Positions 1 through 6,591 of a stretch of DNA of 14,495 nucleotides are shown piece after piece; positions within the stretch are counted from its first letter, which is position 1, and every line of letters starts with the position of its first letter. The notes under the pieces were generated by a model that was not told where the DNA came from, did no database searches, and was given only the letters and a program-made list of their open reading frames with translations. Origin of the DNA: an uncultured Prevotella sp. (GTDB lineage Bacteria > Bacteroidota > Bacteroidia > Bacteroidales > Bacteroidaceae); assembly GCA_902497035.1 (NCBI GenBank), contig CABVDL010000067.1, positions 1 to 14,495 on the forward strand, given 5' to 3'. The position numbers and the translations under genes are program-made.

Positions 1-2729
1 CCTACGTCTATACCCGCACGATGTTTGAGCTGCACAAACGTTGCGGGCTCAACAAGTTCATCATCGTCGTGCCGACGCTGCCGATAAAGGCAGGCACGGC
101 CTCGTTTCTCGATGATAAGGAGGTGATGCGCCACTTTTCCGACGTGTGCGGCTACGACGCGCAGATAGAGCTCTGCCTGCTCGAGCCGCATAAAGTGCAG
201 AAGACACGGGGCCGACTTAACATACCCTCTGCGGTGAAGAAGTTCTTCCTTGGCAGCAGGCAGCAGAAAAACCGCATCTATGTGCTGGTGATGAACAGCC
301 AGCTCATCACCAACGGCAAGCTGCTCACCCGTGACGACTACTTCAGCCCATTGGGCGAGTTCTCACGTCCTGTGGATGCCATTCGCAGTACCCGTCCCGT
401 GCTCATCATCGACGAGCCACACCGCATGGAACGCACCGGCAAGTCGTATGCCGCCCTCATCAACGGCTTCGAGCCCCAGCTTGTGTTGCGCTACGGAGCC
501 ACTTTCCCCGAGTTCACCATCGGCAAGGGTAAGAATAAGTTTAGGCAGAAAGACTATCAGAACCTCGTCTATGACCTCACTGCCGCAGAGTCGTTCAACA
601 ACGGACTGATAAAAGGTGTGGCCAAGGAGCATCTGGAACTGCCCGGCGGCCGCCGCGCCGACCGCAAGGTGAAAGTGACGGGACTGAAGCGGGGCGACAA
701 CGTCAGCCTGCAATACATCAGCGAGGGACACCCAACGGTGCCACACACTCTCTATAAAGGCGACAGCCTCGGCGTGGTGGATGCTGACTTTGAGGGCGTT
801 AGCATCACCGACATCAGTGCCTCCACCGTGGAGCTGAGCAACGGGCAGGAGAAGCATGTGGGCGAGGAGTTCTTCCCCGACCAGTACAGCGCATCGTATC
901 AGGAGGGCATGATTGAACTGGCTCTGATGCGCCACTTCGAGACCGAGCGCGCCAACTTCTGCCGCGACGGACTGCCTGTCAAGACGCTTGCCCTCTTCTT
1001 CATCGACAATATAGAGAGCTTCCGAGGCCAGGACGGCAACAACGACGGATGGCTTCGGCTGAAGTTTCTCGACATCCTGAGAGAGCGGGTGAAGAAAGAA
1101 CTGTCGAAGCCCAATACGCCTGCTTATGCCGACTACTTGCAGGCTACGCTCGACCATCTCGATGAGACGTGCGCAGGCTACTTCGCCCAGGACAACAACG
1201 ACTCTGACGAGGCCATTGCCAAGGAGGTTAAGACCATTCTTCACGGTAAAAAGGAGCTGCTGAGCTTCAGCGACGCTGAGGGCAGGCCCAACGTGCTGCG
1301 CTTTCTCTTCTCGAAATGGACGTTGAAAGAAGGCTGGGACAATCCCAACGTGTTCACAATCTGCAAGCTGCGGTCGAGCGGCTCTGAAATCAGCAAGCTG
1401 CAGGAGGTGGGCCGCGGGCTGCGCCTGCCGGTCGATAGCGCGGGCAACCGCATCACTGACGCATCGTTCATGCTCAACTATATTGTTGACTTCACCGAAA
1501 GGGACTTCGCCGAGAAGTTGGTGGCAGAAATCAACAGCGACGTGCCGAGCGACCGCAGAAAGCCGCTGTCGATTACGCCGGACGACATCGAAATGGTGGC
1601 CGGAAAGTTGGGCAAGGACATCGACGAGTTCTATGCCGAGCTGCTGACCAAGCACTATGTGAATTACCGCTATGAGGTCATTCCCAATAAGTTCGACGAC
1701 CTGCTGCGAGACTATCCCGAGTTCAACGACCTGGCGGGCAACGTAGATAACAACCGCATCACCAACCGCAACAGCCAGCGTCGGGGTACCGTACACATCC
1801 GCAAGGCGCGGTTTGAGGAGCTGCGCAGCCTCTGGAGCATGCTCAACAGGAAGTACGTGCTTTACTTCGACAGTGCCATCGACCAGAGGATGGAGGAGGC
1901 CTTGCCGACGCTCATCCACGACAAGCACGTGTTCTCTATGCAGGTGCTCGACTCATCAAGAGAGCAAGTCTCTATCGAGAACGGCAGGGCGAAGAACACA
2001 GATGCCGCCAGTGCCGAGATTACGGTCAGCGGCCGTCACTATGCCTACAACGAGTTTCTCGCCAAGGCCACGCGGAAGACTAACATTCCCGCACACACGC
2101 TGCATGACGCCCTTTGCCGGGCGGCGGCCGCGGGAGAGCATATTACCAATGAGATGTTCAACGAGGGCTCGCTGGCCCGGCTTGTCGGTGCTGTCGATGA
2201 CTGGAAGAGCAATGAGCTGACCGGCCTCGTACGCTACAGGCAGGCCAATTACATGGTGAGGGAGACAAAACTGACCAACGCCGACGGCAGCGTAAAGGAC
2301 GAGGTGGTGCAGACCTATATCGGCAGCAAATGCGTACCGGGTGAGCCTCCTGCTAAATATCTCTACGATGCCTACGCCCACGACTCCGATTTGGAGCTGA
2401 AGAATATTCGGACGGACATCGATGAGGTCATCGTCTATGGCAAGATACCCTCTCACAGCATCTGCATTCCCACCGTCGCCTCGTCAAACTATAGCCCGGA
2501 CTTCATGTACGTAGTGAGGAAAACCGATGGCAGCAAGGAGCTGAACATAGTCATTGAGACCAAGGCCTACGACAAAGAGTCGCAGGTGGCACCCGATGAG
2601 GACAAGAAAATCAGATGCGCCGAGGAGTTTTTCCGTGCCATGGAGGCCGGCGGCTTCCGCATAAAGTTCCGAAAGCAGCTGAACACGTTGGGGGTGAAAG
2701 CCATCATTGACGATCTCATCCGGCAGTGA
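1..2729 (+). CDS. Type III restriction endonuclease, Res subunit (5'-truncated)
   Basis: This is the ATP-dependent translocase and DNA-cleaving subunit of a type III restriction-modification system. It acts in the cytoplasm with a Mod methyltransferase that supplies sequence recognition. The frame is open to the left edge, and the first codons (TYVYTRT) match the residues that normally follow the Walker A GTGKT, so the gene starts upstream. Numbering from the internal Met at 21, the Walker B/DEAD-type box is DEPH at 131-134, the RYGATFPE helicase motif lies near 158, and motif VI is QEVGRGLR at 461-468. The C-terminal nuclease is a PD-(D/E)xK site with Pro826-Asp827 and Glu846-x-Lys848. About 60 residues appear to be missing compared with usual Res proteins. 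No frameshift is visible, so the visible part looks intact. The mod gene is expected upstream but is not in view. Identification is firm; activity cannot be judged without the N-terminus. Confidence 0.93.
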   Translation, partial: YVYTRTMFELHKRCGLNKFIIVVPTLPIKAGTASFLDDKEVMRHFSDVCGYDAQIELCLLEPHKVQKTRGRLNIPSAVKKFFLGSRQQKNRIYVLVMNSQLITNGKLLTRDDYFSPLGEFSRPVDAIRSTRPVLIIDEPHRMERTGKSYAALINGFEPQLVLRYGATFPEFTIGKGKNKFRQKDYQNLVYDLTAAESFNNGLIKGVAKEHLELPGGRRADRKVKVTGLKRGDNVSLQYISEGHPTVPHTLYKGDSLGVVDADFEGVSITDISASTVELSNGQEKHVGEEFFPDQYSASYQEGMIELALMRHFETERANFCRDGLPVKTLALFFIDNIESFRGQDGNNDGWLRLKFLDILRERVKKELSKPNTPAYADYLQATLDHLDETCAGYFAQDNNDSDEAIAKEVKTILHGKKELLSFSDAEGRPNVLRFLFSKWTLKEGWDNPNVFTICKLRSSGSEISKLQEVGRGLRLPVDSAGNRITDASFMLNYIVDFTERDFAEKLVAEINSDVPSDRRKPLSITPDDIEMVAGKLGKDIDEFYAELLTKHYVNYRYEVIPNKFDDLLRDYPEFNDLAGNVDNNRITNRNSQRRGTVHIRKARFEELRSLWSMLNRKYVLYFDSAIDQRMEEALPTLIHDKHVFSMQVLDSSREQVSIENGRAKNTDAASAEITVSGRHYAYNEFLAKATRKTNIPAHTLHDALCRAAAAGEHITNEMFNEGSLARLVGAVDDWKSNELTGLVRYRQANYMVRETKLTNADGSVKDEVVQTYIGSKCVPGEPPAKYLYDAYAHDSDLELKNIRTDIDEVIVYGKIPSHSICIPTVASSNYSPDFMYVVRKTDGSKELNIVIETKAYDKESQVAPDEDKKIRCAEEFFRAMEAGGFRIKFRKQLNTLGVKAIIDDLIRQ

Positions 2730-2911
2730 GCCAATTCCGTTTAATTTTATCAAAGCCAGAATGACGAAGGTCGCCTTGCGATTATTCGCCCTGCTGCACC
2801 ATGCGAAGAAATGTGATAGGCACGCCGCCAAAGGCTGCACATCAGTGACGGGCGGGCATCTATCGTGACCACCTTATTTATATATGTCGCCGAGAAACTT
2901 TTCCTTAAATA

Positions 2912-2942
2912 TTTGCCAACCGAAATATTCTTTGTAACTTTG
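2912..2942 (+). promoter_or_regulatory. Bacteroidota sigma-ABfr promoter for serS
   Basis: A TTTG box at 2912-2915 is followed after 19 nt by TAACTTTG at 2935-2942, an exact match to the TAnnTTTG element of Bacteroidota housekeeping promoters. It ends 34 nt before the serS start codon, which implies a very short A/T-rich leader without a Shine-Dalgarno sequence. Confidence 0.85.
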
Positions 2943-2976
2943 CATCAAAGATAAATCAATTTAAACAAACAGCGTT

Positions 2977-4266
2977 ATGCTTACACTCAAAGTGCTCAGT
3001 GAGGAGACTGAGCGTGTGATCAAAGGCCTGGAGAAAAAGCATTTTCCCAATGCGCGAGAGGCCGTAGAGAAAGTCCTTGAATATGACCGCCTGCGCCGGG
3101 AAGCTCAGCAGAAGCTCGACAGCAACAAGCAACAGCAGAACCAACTGTCAAGGCAGATTGGCGGACTGATGAAAGAGGGCAAGAAAGAGGAAGCAGAACA
3201 GGTGAAGTCTAAGGTGGCCGAGCTGAAAGCCGACGACAAAGCCTTGCAGGAAGTTTACAACAAGGCTCAGGACGACATGGTCCACGAGCTGCTCGAAATC
3301 CCCAATATCCCCAACGACAAGGTGCCTGAGGGCAAGGATGCCACAAGCAATGTCGTCATCAAGGAGGGTGGCGTCATGCCCAACCTTCCCGACGATGCGC
3401 TTTGCCATTGGGACCTGCTTAAGAAATTCAACCTTGTCGATTTCGATTTAGGCGTGAAGATTACGGGCGCGGGATTTCCTGTCTATATCGGCAAGATGGC
3501 CCGTTTCCAGCGCGCGCTGGAGGCATTCTTCCTCGATGAGGCGCGCAAGGCCGGCTATGTGGAGATACAGCCGCCCTACGTAGTCAATGCCGCCTCTGGC
3601 TACGGCACTGGTCAGCTGCCCGACAAGGAAGGCCAGATGTACCACGCCAACCTTGACGACCTCTATCTCATTCCCACCGCCGAGGTGCCGGTGACCAACA
3701 TTTTCCGCGACGAGATACTCGACGAGAAGGACCTTCCCATCAAGCGTTGCGCCTATTCAGCCTGCTTCCGTCGCGAGGCCGGCAGCTACGGCAAGGATGT
3801 CAGAGGCCTCAACCGTCTGCACCAGTTTGACAAGGTGGAGATTGTACGCATCGACACTCCAGAGCATTCCTATGCCTCCTGGCACGAGATGCTCGACCAT
3901 GTCGAGGGCCTGCTGAAGAAGCTGGAGCTCCCCTATCACCTGCTTCTGCTCTGCGGCGGCGACATGAGCTTCACCTCTTCCATCTGCGTTGACTTCGAGA
4001 CCTGGTCGGCCGCACAGAAGCGCTGGCTTGAGGTAAGCTCCGTTTCCAACTTCGAGAGCTACCAGGCCAACCGTCTGCACTGCCGCTTCCGTCGCAGCGA
4101 CAACAAGAAGATTGAGCTCTGCCACACGCTCAACGGCTCGGCCCTCGCCCTGCCCCGCATCGTGGCTACCATCATTGAGAACAACCAGACTCCCGACGGC
4201 ATCCGCGTGCCGAAAGTGCTGGTGCCTTACTGCGGCTTTGAGATGCTCGACGACAAGATGGACTAA
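2977..4266 (+). CDS. serS: Seryl-tRNA synthetase
   Basis: This class II aminoacyl-tRNA synthetase charges tRNA-Ser (and tRNA-Sec where present) with serine in the cytoplasm. At 429 residues it has the usual bacterial length. The N-terminal tRNA-binding arm is a long, highly charged helical hairpin at about residues 25-105. The catalytic domain follows with the TxE serine-binding motif (Thr234, Glu236), motif 2 at CFRREAGSYG (263-272) and motif 3 NGSALALPR with the invariant Arg394. The ATG at 2977 begins the typical MLTLKVLSE start and sits directly after a consensus promoter, with no alternative in-frame start nearby. The gene stands alone between that promoter and a downstream hairpin terminator, so it is probably monocistronic. 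Nothing unusual is visible. Confidence 0.98.
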   Translation: MLTLKVLSEETERVIKGLEKKHFPNAREAVEKVLEYDRLRREAQQKLDSNKQQQNQLSRQIGGLMKEGKKEEAEQVKSKVAELKADDKALQEVYNKAQDDMVHELLEIPNIPNDKVPEGKDATSNVVIKEGGVMPNLPDDALCHWDLLKKFNLVDFDLGVKITGAGFPVYIGKMARFQRALEAFFLDEARKAGYVEIQPPYVVNAASGYGTGQLPDKEGQMYHANLDDLYLIPTAEVPVTNIFRDEILDEKDLPIKRCAYSACFRREAGSYGKDVRGLNRLHQFDKVEIVRIDTPEHSYASWHEMLDHVEGLLKKLELPYHLLLLCGGDMSFTSSICVDFETWSAAQKRWLEVSSVSNFESYQANRLHCRFRRSDNKKIELCHTLNGSALALPRIVATIIENNQTPDGIRVPKVLVPYCGFEMLDDKMD

Positions 4267-4315
4267 GGCATAGCGTCATTAGCAAACTTTATCAGGTATA
4301 TACCTAATATCGCCC

Positions 4316-4349
4316 GAGGCTGAAATCCTTTAAGAAAGATTTCAGCCTC
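4316..4349 (+). terminator. Intrinsic terminator after serS
   Basis: A perfect 12-bp inverted repeat, GAGGCTGAAATC at 4316-4327 and GATTTCAGCCTC at 4338-4349, has a 10-nt loop and lies 50 nt after the serS stop. The following tract (ATTTCGTT) is only moderately T-rich, but the stem is strong and the position is right. It separates serS from the next promoter. Confidence 0.8.
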
Positions 4350-4355
4350 ATTTCG

Positions 4356-4384
4356 TTGATAATCGGTAATTTTTAGTAACTTTG
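4356..4384 (+). promoter_or_regulatory. Bacteroidota sigma-ABfr promoter for the kinase/peptidase/PqqD cassette
   Basis: TAACTTTG at 4377-4384 is preceded after 18 nt by TTG at 4356-4358 (within GTTG). The -7 element ends 20 nt before the ATG at 4405, so the leader is very short. It begins immediately after the serS terminator and likely drives the four genes to 6500. Confidence 0.8.
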
Positions 4385-4404
4385 CATATCATAATTACCC
4401 GAGT

Positions 4405-4797
4405 ATGAAAAAAGCAATCCTCTCGTTCCTCCTCACCTTTGCCGTCGTGGGGGCCTGGTCGACCATAAAGCCCGCCAGGGTTTACCTGTGTGGCTTTGCT
4501 GCTTCCTTCAACGACTCTACCGTGTATTTCACGGATGTCCAGCAGATGGACTCAGCCTACATCGACACAAAGACAAAGTTCCTTTACAGCCGTGACAATT
4601 ACTCGTACCAGCTTAAGGAATACCTTAAGGGACAGAATTTTACCACACCGACCTGCGTCACCCTCTTTGCCACCGACCGCAAGAAGCTGGAAAAGAAAAT
4701 GGCAAAGATGCGGAAGAAATACAGCAACGGCAAGTATATCGTCAAGGGCATCAAGGCTGCCGACTTCACCTACGAGGCCATCAAATACGAGGAATAG
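4405..4797 (+). CDS. Small exported protein of unknown function (130 aa)
   Basis: I do not recognise a named family. The protein begins with MKK and a hydrophobic stretch (about residues 4-19), which reads as a signal peptide or an N-terminal membrane anchor. There is no lipobox cysteine. The mature part is about 110 residues, with an aromatic, Ser/Thr/Asp-rich first half (Cys29, then FNDSTVYF and DVQQMDSAY). A charged helix follows at about residues 90-105 (KKLEKKMAKMRKKYS), and the end is acidic. Two cysteines remain after the signal (Cys29, Cys84) and could pair outside the cytoplasm. It is the first gene after a consensus promoter, and its stop lies only 3 nt before the next start, so it is co-transcribed with the HprK-like kinase. 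It could be a substrate or an envelope partner of that cassette, but nothing in the sequence proves this. Confidence 0.8.
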   Translation: MKKAILSFLLTFAVVGAWSTIKPARVYLCGFAASFNDSTVYFTDVQQMDSAYIDTKTKFLYSRDNYSYQLKEYLKGQNFTTPTCVTLFATDRKKLEKKMAKMRKKYSNGKYIVKGIKAADFTYEAIKYEE

Positions 4798-4800
4798 CCC

Positions 4801-5685
4801 ATGGACCGCACGTTCCGCATAGCCGACCATCTCGTCACTATAACCACGCCGGGCGACGCTGACTGTCTGCGCCTGCTGCCGTCTTTCCGTCCGTTTGTTT
4901 ACGGGAAGGCCGCTGACGCTGACCGCCTGTTTACGGTGGTTGTGGACGACGGTCTCCAGCCTGTTCCCAAAAGCCGGCGCGAGCATGTGCACGACTTCGA
5001 TACGGGCAATGGTGTCATCAGGGTTGACGACTGTGCCGACGGCGGATCCCAGTTTATCATCCGCGATGTCAGCGGGCAGTCCTGTGCGCTGCTCATTGCC
5101 GACGGTGACTTCCGCCGTTACCAATGTGCGCTCAACGGCGACTATACCATGCGCTGCTTTGGCTTGAACAGTGCCATGATGCTTGCCTTTGCGCAGGCCG
5201 GTGCCTTGGCCGGGACGCTGCTCCTGCATGCGTCGCTGGTGAGGCAGCACGGCTGGGGCTATGCCTTCACCGCCAGAAGTGGGACGGGCAAGTCGACACA
5301 GGTGGCCAACTGGCTGCGCTATCTGCCCGATTGTGACATGATGAACGACGACAACCCCGTGGTCAGAATGATTGACGGCAAGCCTGTCATCTACGGCAGT
5401 CCCTGGAGCGGCAAGACCCCGTGCTACCGTGATGTGAAGGCGCCGTTGGGAGCGTTGACGCTCATCAGCCGCGCCAAGGCCAACAGCGTGGAACGTCTTG
5501 ACCCGCTCGACGCCTTTACGGTGCTGCTGCCCGCCATCTCGTCCATGAAATGGAACAAGGCGCTTTACAAGCACCAGTGCGACACCATCATCCAAGTCAT
5601 CGGCTCCACCGACTGTTACACCCTGCATTGTTTGCCCGACCGCGAGTCGGCCGTCATCTGCAACCAGACCATCAGAAAAGCGTGA
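4801..5685 (+). CDS. HPr kinase-like (HprK/PCK-fold) serine kinase-related protein
   Basis: This predicted cytoplasmic ATP-dependent kinase belongs to the HprK-related group found beside PqqD-like and peptide-maturation genes, not to true HPr kinase of the sugar PTS. Residues 1-140 form a family-variable N-terminal half. The P-loop is ARSGTGKST at 158-166, followed by the acidic pair Asp183-Asp184 in MMNDDNPVVR. Then come GSPWSGK (199-205) and a segment at about 215-234 (APLGAL...NSVERL), both typical of this group. No HPr gene is present here. Homologues in some lasso-peptide clusters phosphorylate the precursor peptide, so a peptide or small protein is the likeliest substrate class, but this is inference. 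The start follows the upstream stop by 3 nt, and the end overlaps the peptidase gene by 4 nt (GTGA), showing tight translational coupling. Confidence 0.85.
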   Translation: MDRTFRIADHLVTITTPGDADCLRLLPSFRPFVYGKAADADRLFTVVVDDGLQPVPKSRREHVHDFDTGNGVIRVDDCADGGSQFIIRDVSGQSCALLIADGDFRRYQCALNGDYTMRCFGLNSAMMLAFAQAGALAGTLLLHASLVRQHGWGYAFTARSGTGKSTQVANWLRYLPDCDMMNDDNPVVRMIDGKPVIYGSPWSGKTPCYRDVKAPLGALTLISRAKANSVERLDPLDAFTVLLPAISSMKWNKALYKHQCDTIIQVIGSTDCYTLHCLPDRESAVICNQTIRKA

Positions 5686-6149
5686 AAGACTCCATCACCA
5701 TAGCCAACGAGGCCCTCTTTCCGGAAATCTTCAAGTTTCTTGCCGAGGGTCATACGATAACCATTCCCCTGAAGGGCTTCTCCATGCGGCCCTTTCTTGA
5801 GGACGGACGCGACAAGGCCCTGCTGGCCAGTCCACGGCAGCCCAAGGCCGGTGACCCTGTGCTGGCTGAGGTCAGCCCGGGCCACTATGTGCTGCACCGC
5901 CTCGTGCGTATCGACGGCGACAGGGTGACACTGCTCGGCGACGGCAACCTCTCGCCCGAGCACTGTCTTCTCTCTGACATCAGGGCCTCTGTGCCAGGCT
6001 TCTACCGCAAGGGCCGGACAACGCTCGACTCCGTCAGCGGCCGCAAGTGGAAAATCTACTCCTGGTGGTGGACCAGGCTCCGGCCCGTCAGGCGCTGGCT
6101 GCTCGCGTTCTACAGGCGTGTCTGGATACCATTGTTCGGCACAGTTTAG
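5682..6149 (+). CDS. S24/S26-family peptidase, signal-peptidase-like, Ser/His type
   Basis: This 155-residue protein resembles the catalytic core of signal peptidase I. Box B is GFSMRPFL with the nucleophile Ser34. Box C is VLHRLVRIDGD, in which His72 stands where bacterial signal peptidases have the general-base Lys, as in SipW, archaeal and ER-type enzymes. Box D is GDGN at 86-89. There is no N-terminal membrane segment. The C-terminus (about 125-155) is rich in Trp, Arg and hydrophobic residues and may bind the membrane. I start it at the GTG at 5682, whose GTGA overlaps the kinase stop; an upstream extension in frame would run 130 nt into the kinase gene. It probably cleaves a peptide or protein handled by the neighbouring PqqD-like protein and kinase, but the substrate is unknown. 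It could also have lost activity and serve as a binding protein. Confidence 0.82.
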   Translation: MKDSITIANEALFPEIFKFLAEGHTITIPLKGFSMRPFLEDGRDKALLASPRQPKAGDPVLAEVSPGHYVLHRLVRIDGDRVTLLGDGNLSPEHCLLSDIRASVPGFYRKGRTTLDSVSGRKWKIYSWWWTRLRPVRRWLLAFYRRVWIPLFGTV

Positions 6150-6209
6150 CTGGCATCCCATTTTAATAGTATAACAATATCAATCCATTAAACAATACGC
6201 ATTGAAAAT

Positions 6210-6500
6210 ATGAAAAAGAAACCAGGTTTCAGGCTTAACAACGTTTGCGGCGTCAACGTGCTCGTCGCCGAGGGCAAGGAGAACATCGACTTCAGCAACA
6301 TTGTCTCCATGAACGATACCGCCAAGTTTCTTTGGGAAAGCATTGGCGAGAATGATAATTTCACGGCAGAGGAGCTGGCCCGCCGGCTTGTTGACAACTA
6401 TGAGATTGACGCCGATACCCCGTTGCCCTACAGCCAGGCGCTGGCCGATGTGGAGGACACCGTCAAGGCTTGGAGGGAAGCAGGTATTATAGAGGCCTAA
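6210..6500 (+). CDS. PqqD-like peptide-binding (RRE-type) protein
   Basis: This 96-residue protein has the full PqqD pattern. GFRLNNVCGVNVLVAEG at 6-22 forms the N-terminal beta-hairpin. MNDTAKFLWE follows at about 35-44 (the common N-T/E-T-A-x-x-L/I-W signature), and then a winged-helix-like C-terminal half contains FTAEELARRLVDNYEID and a final DVEDTVKAWREAGII. PqqD and related RiPP recognition elements bind the leader of a ribosomally made peptide and present it to a modifying enzyme. No pqqA, pqqE, radical-SAM or lasso-cyclase gene lies in the window, so this is not pyrroloquinoline quinone synthesis. It follows the peptidase gene by 60 nt, with no promoter I can recognise between them, and therefore looks like the last gene of the cassette. 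The ATG at 6210 gives the expected family start. Confidence 0.88.
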   Translation: MKKKPGFRLNNVCGVNVLVAEGKENIDFSNIVSMNDTAKFLWESIGENDNFTAEELARRLVDNYEIDADTPLPYSQALADVEDTVKAWREAGIIEA

Positions 6501-6503
6501 TTT

Positions 6504-6531
6504 GCCGAAATATTGGCTTGTTTTTCTTTTG
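6504..6531 (+). terminator. Possible weak terminator after the pqqD-like gene
   Basis: A short stem (GCCGA at 6504-6508 with TTGGC at 6513-6517, including one G-U pair, 4-nt loop) is followed directly by the T-rich run TTGTTTTTCTTTT. It lies 4 nt after the pqqD-like stop. The stem is only 5 bp, so termination may be partial. The T-rich run also contains the upstream box of the next promoter. Confidence 0.4.
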
Positions 6532-6559
6532 TCCGTTAAGCCAAAAACATCTAACTTTG
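6528..6559 (+). promoter_or_regulatory. Bacteroidota sigma-ABfr promoter for the exporter genes
   Basis: TTTG at 6528-6531 and TAACTTTG at 6552-6559 are separated by 20 nt. The -7 element ends 32 nt before the ATG at 6592. The motif separates the PqqD cassette from the exporter operon as a second transcription unit. Confidence 0.8.
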
Positions 6560-6591
6560 CATTTAAAAGGAAGTAATAAACAATATCGTTG

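Noticed and set aside
363..1928. 521-codon open frame antisense to the res gene
   Set aside because: It mirrors the codon structure of a clearly real gene on the + strand, shows no family motifs and has a low-complexity Val/Leu/His/Ala-rich composition typical of antisense shadows in GC-rich DNA.
4294..4305. 12-bp perfect palindrome AGGTATATACCT between serS and its terminator
   Set aside because: It could be an operator half-site pair, but it sits upstream of the terminator and well before the next promoter, and a single short palindrome in A/T-rich DNA is easily chance.
4552..5628. 358-codon antisense open frame across the small exported protein and kinase genes
   Set aside because: Both + strand genes have recognisable signals or motifs; the antisense product has none and crosses their boundary.
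6210..6500. Pyrroloquinoline quinone (PQQ) biosynthesis or a classical lasso-peptide cluster
   Set aside because: Only the PqqD-like domain, kinase and peptidase are present. There is no pqqA/B/C/E gene, no asparagine-synthetase-like cyclase and no transglutaminase-like protease.
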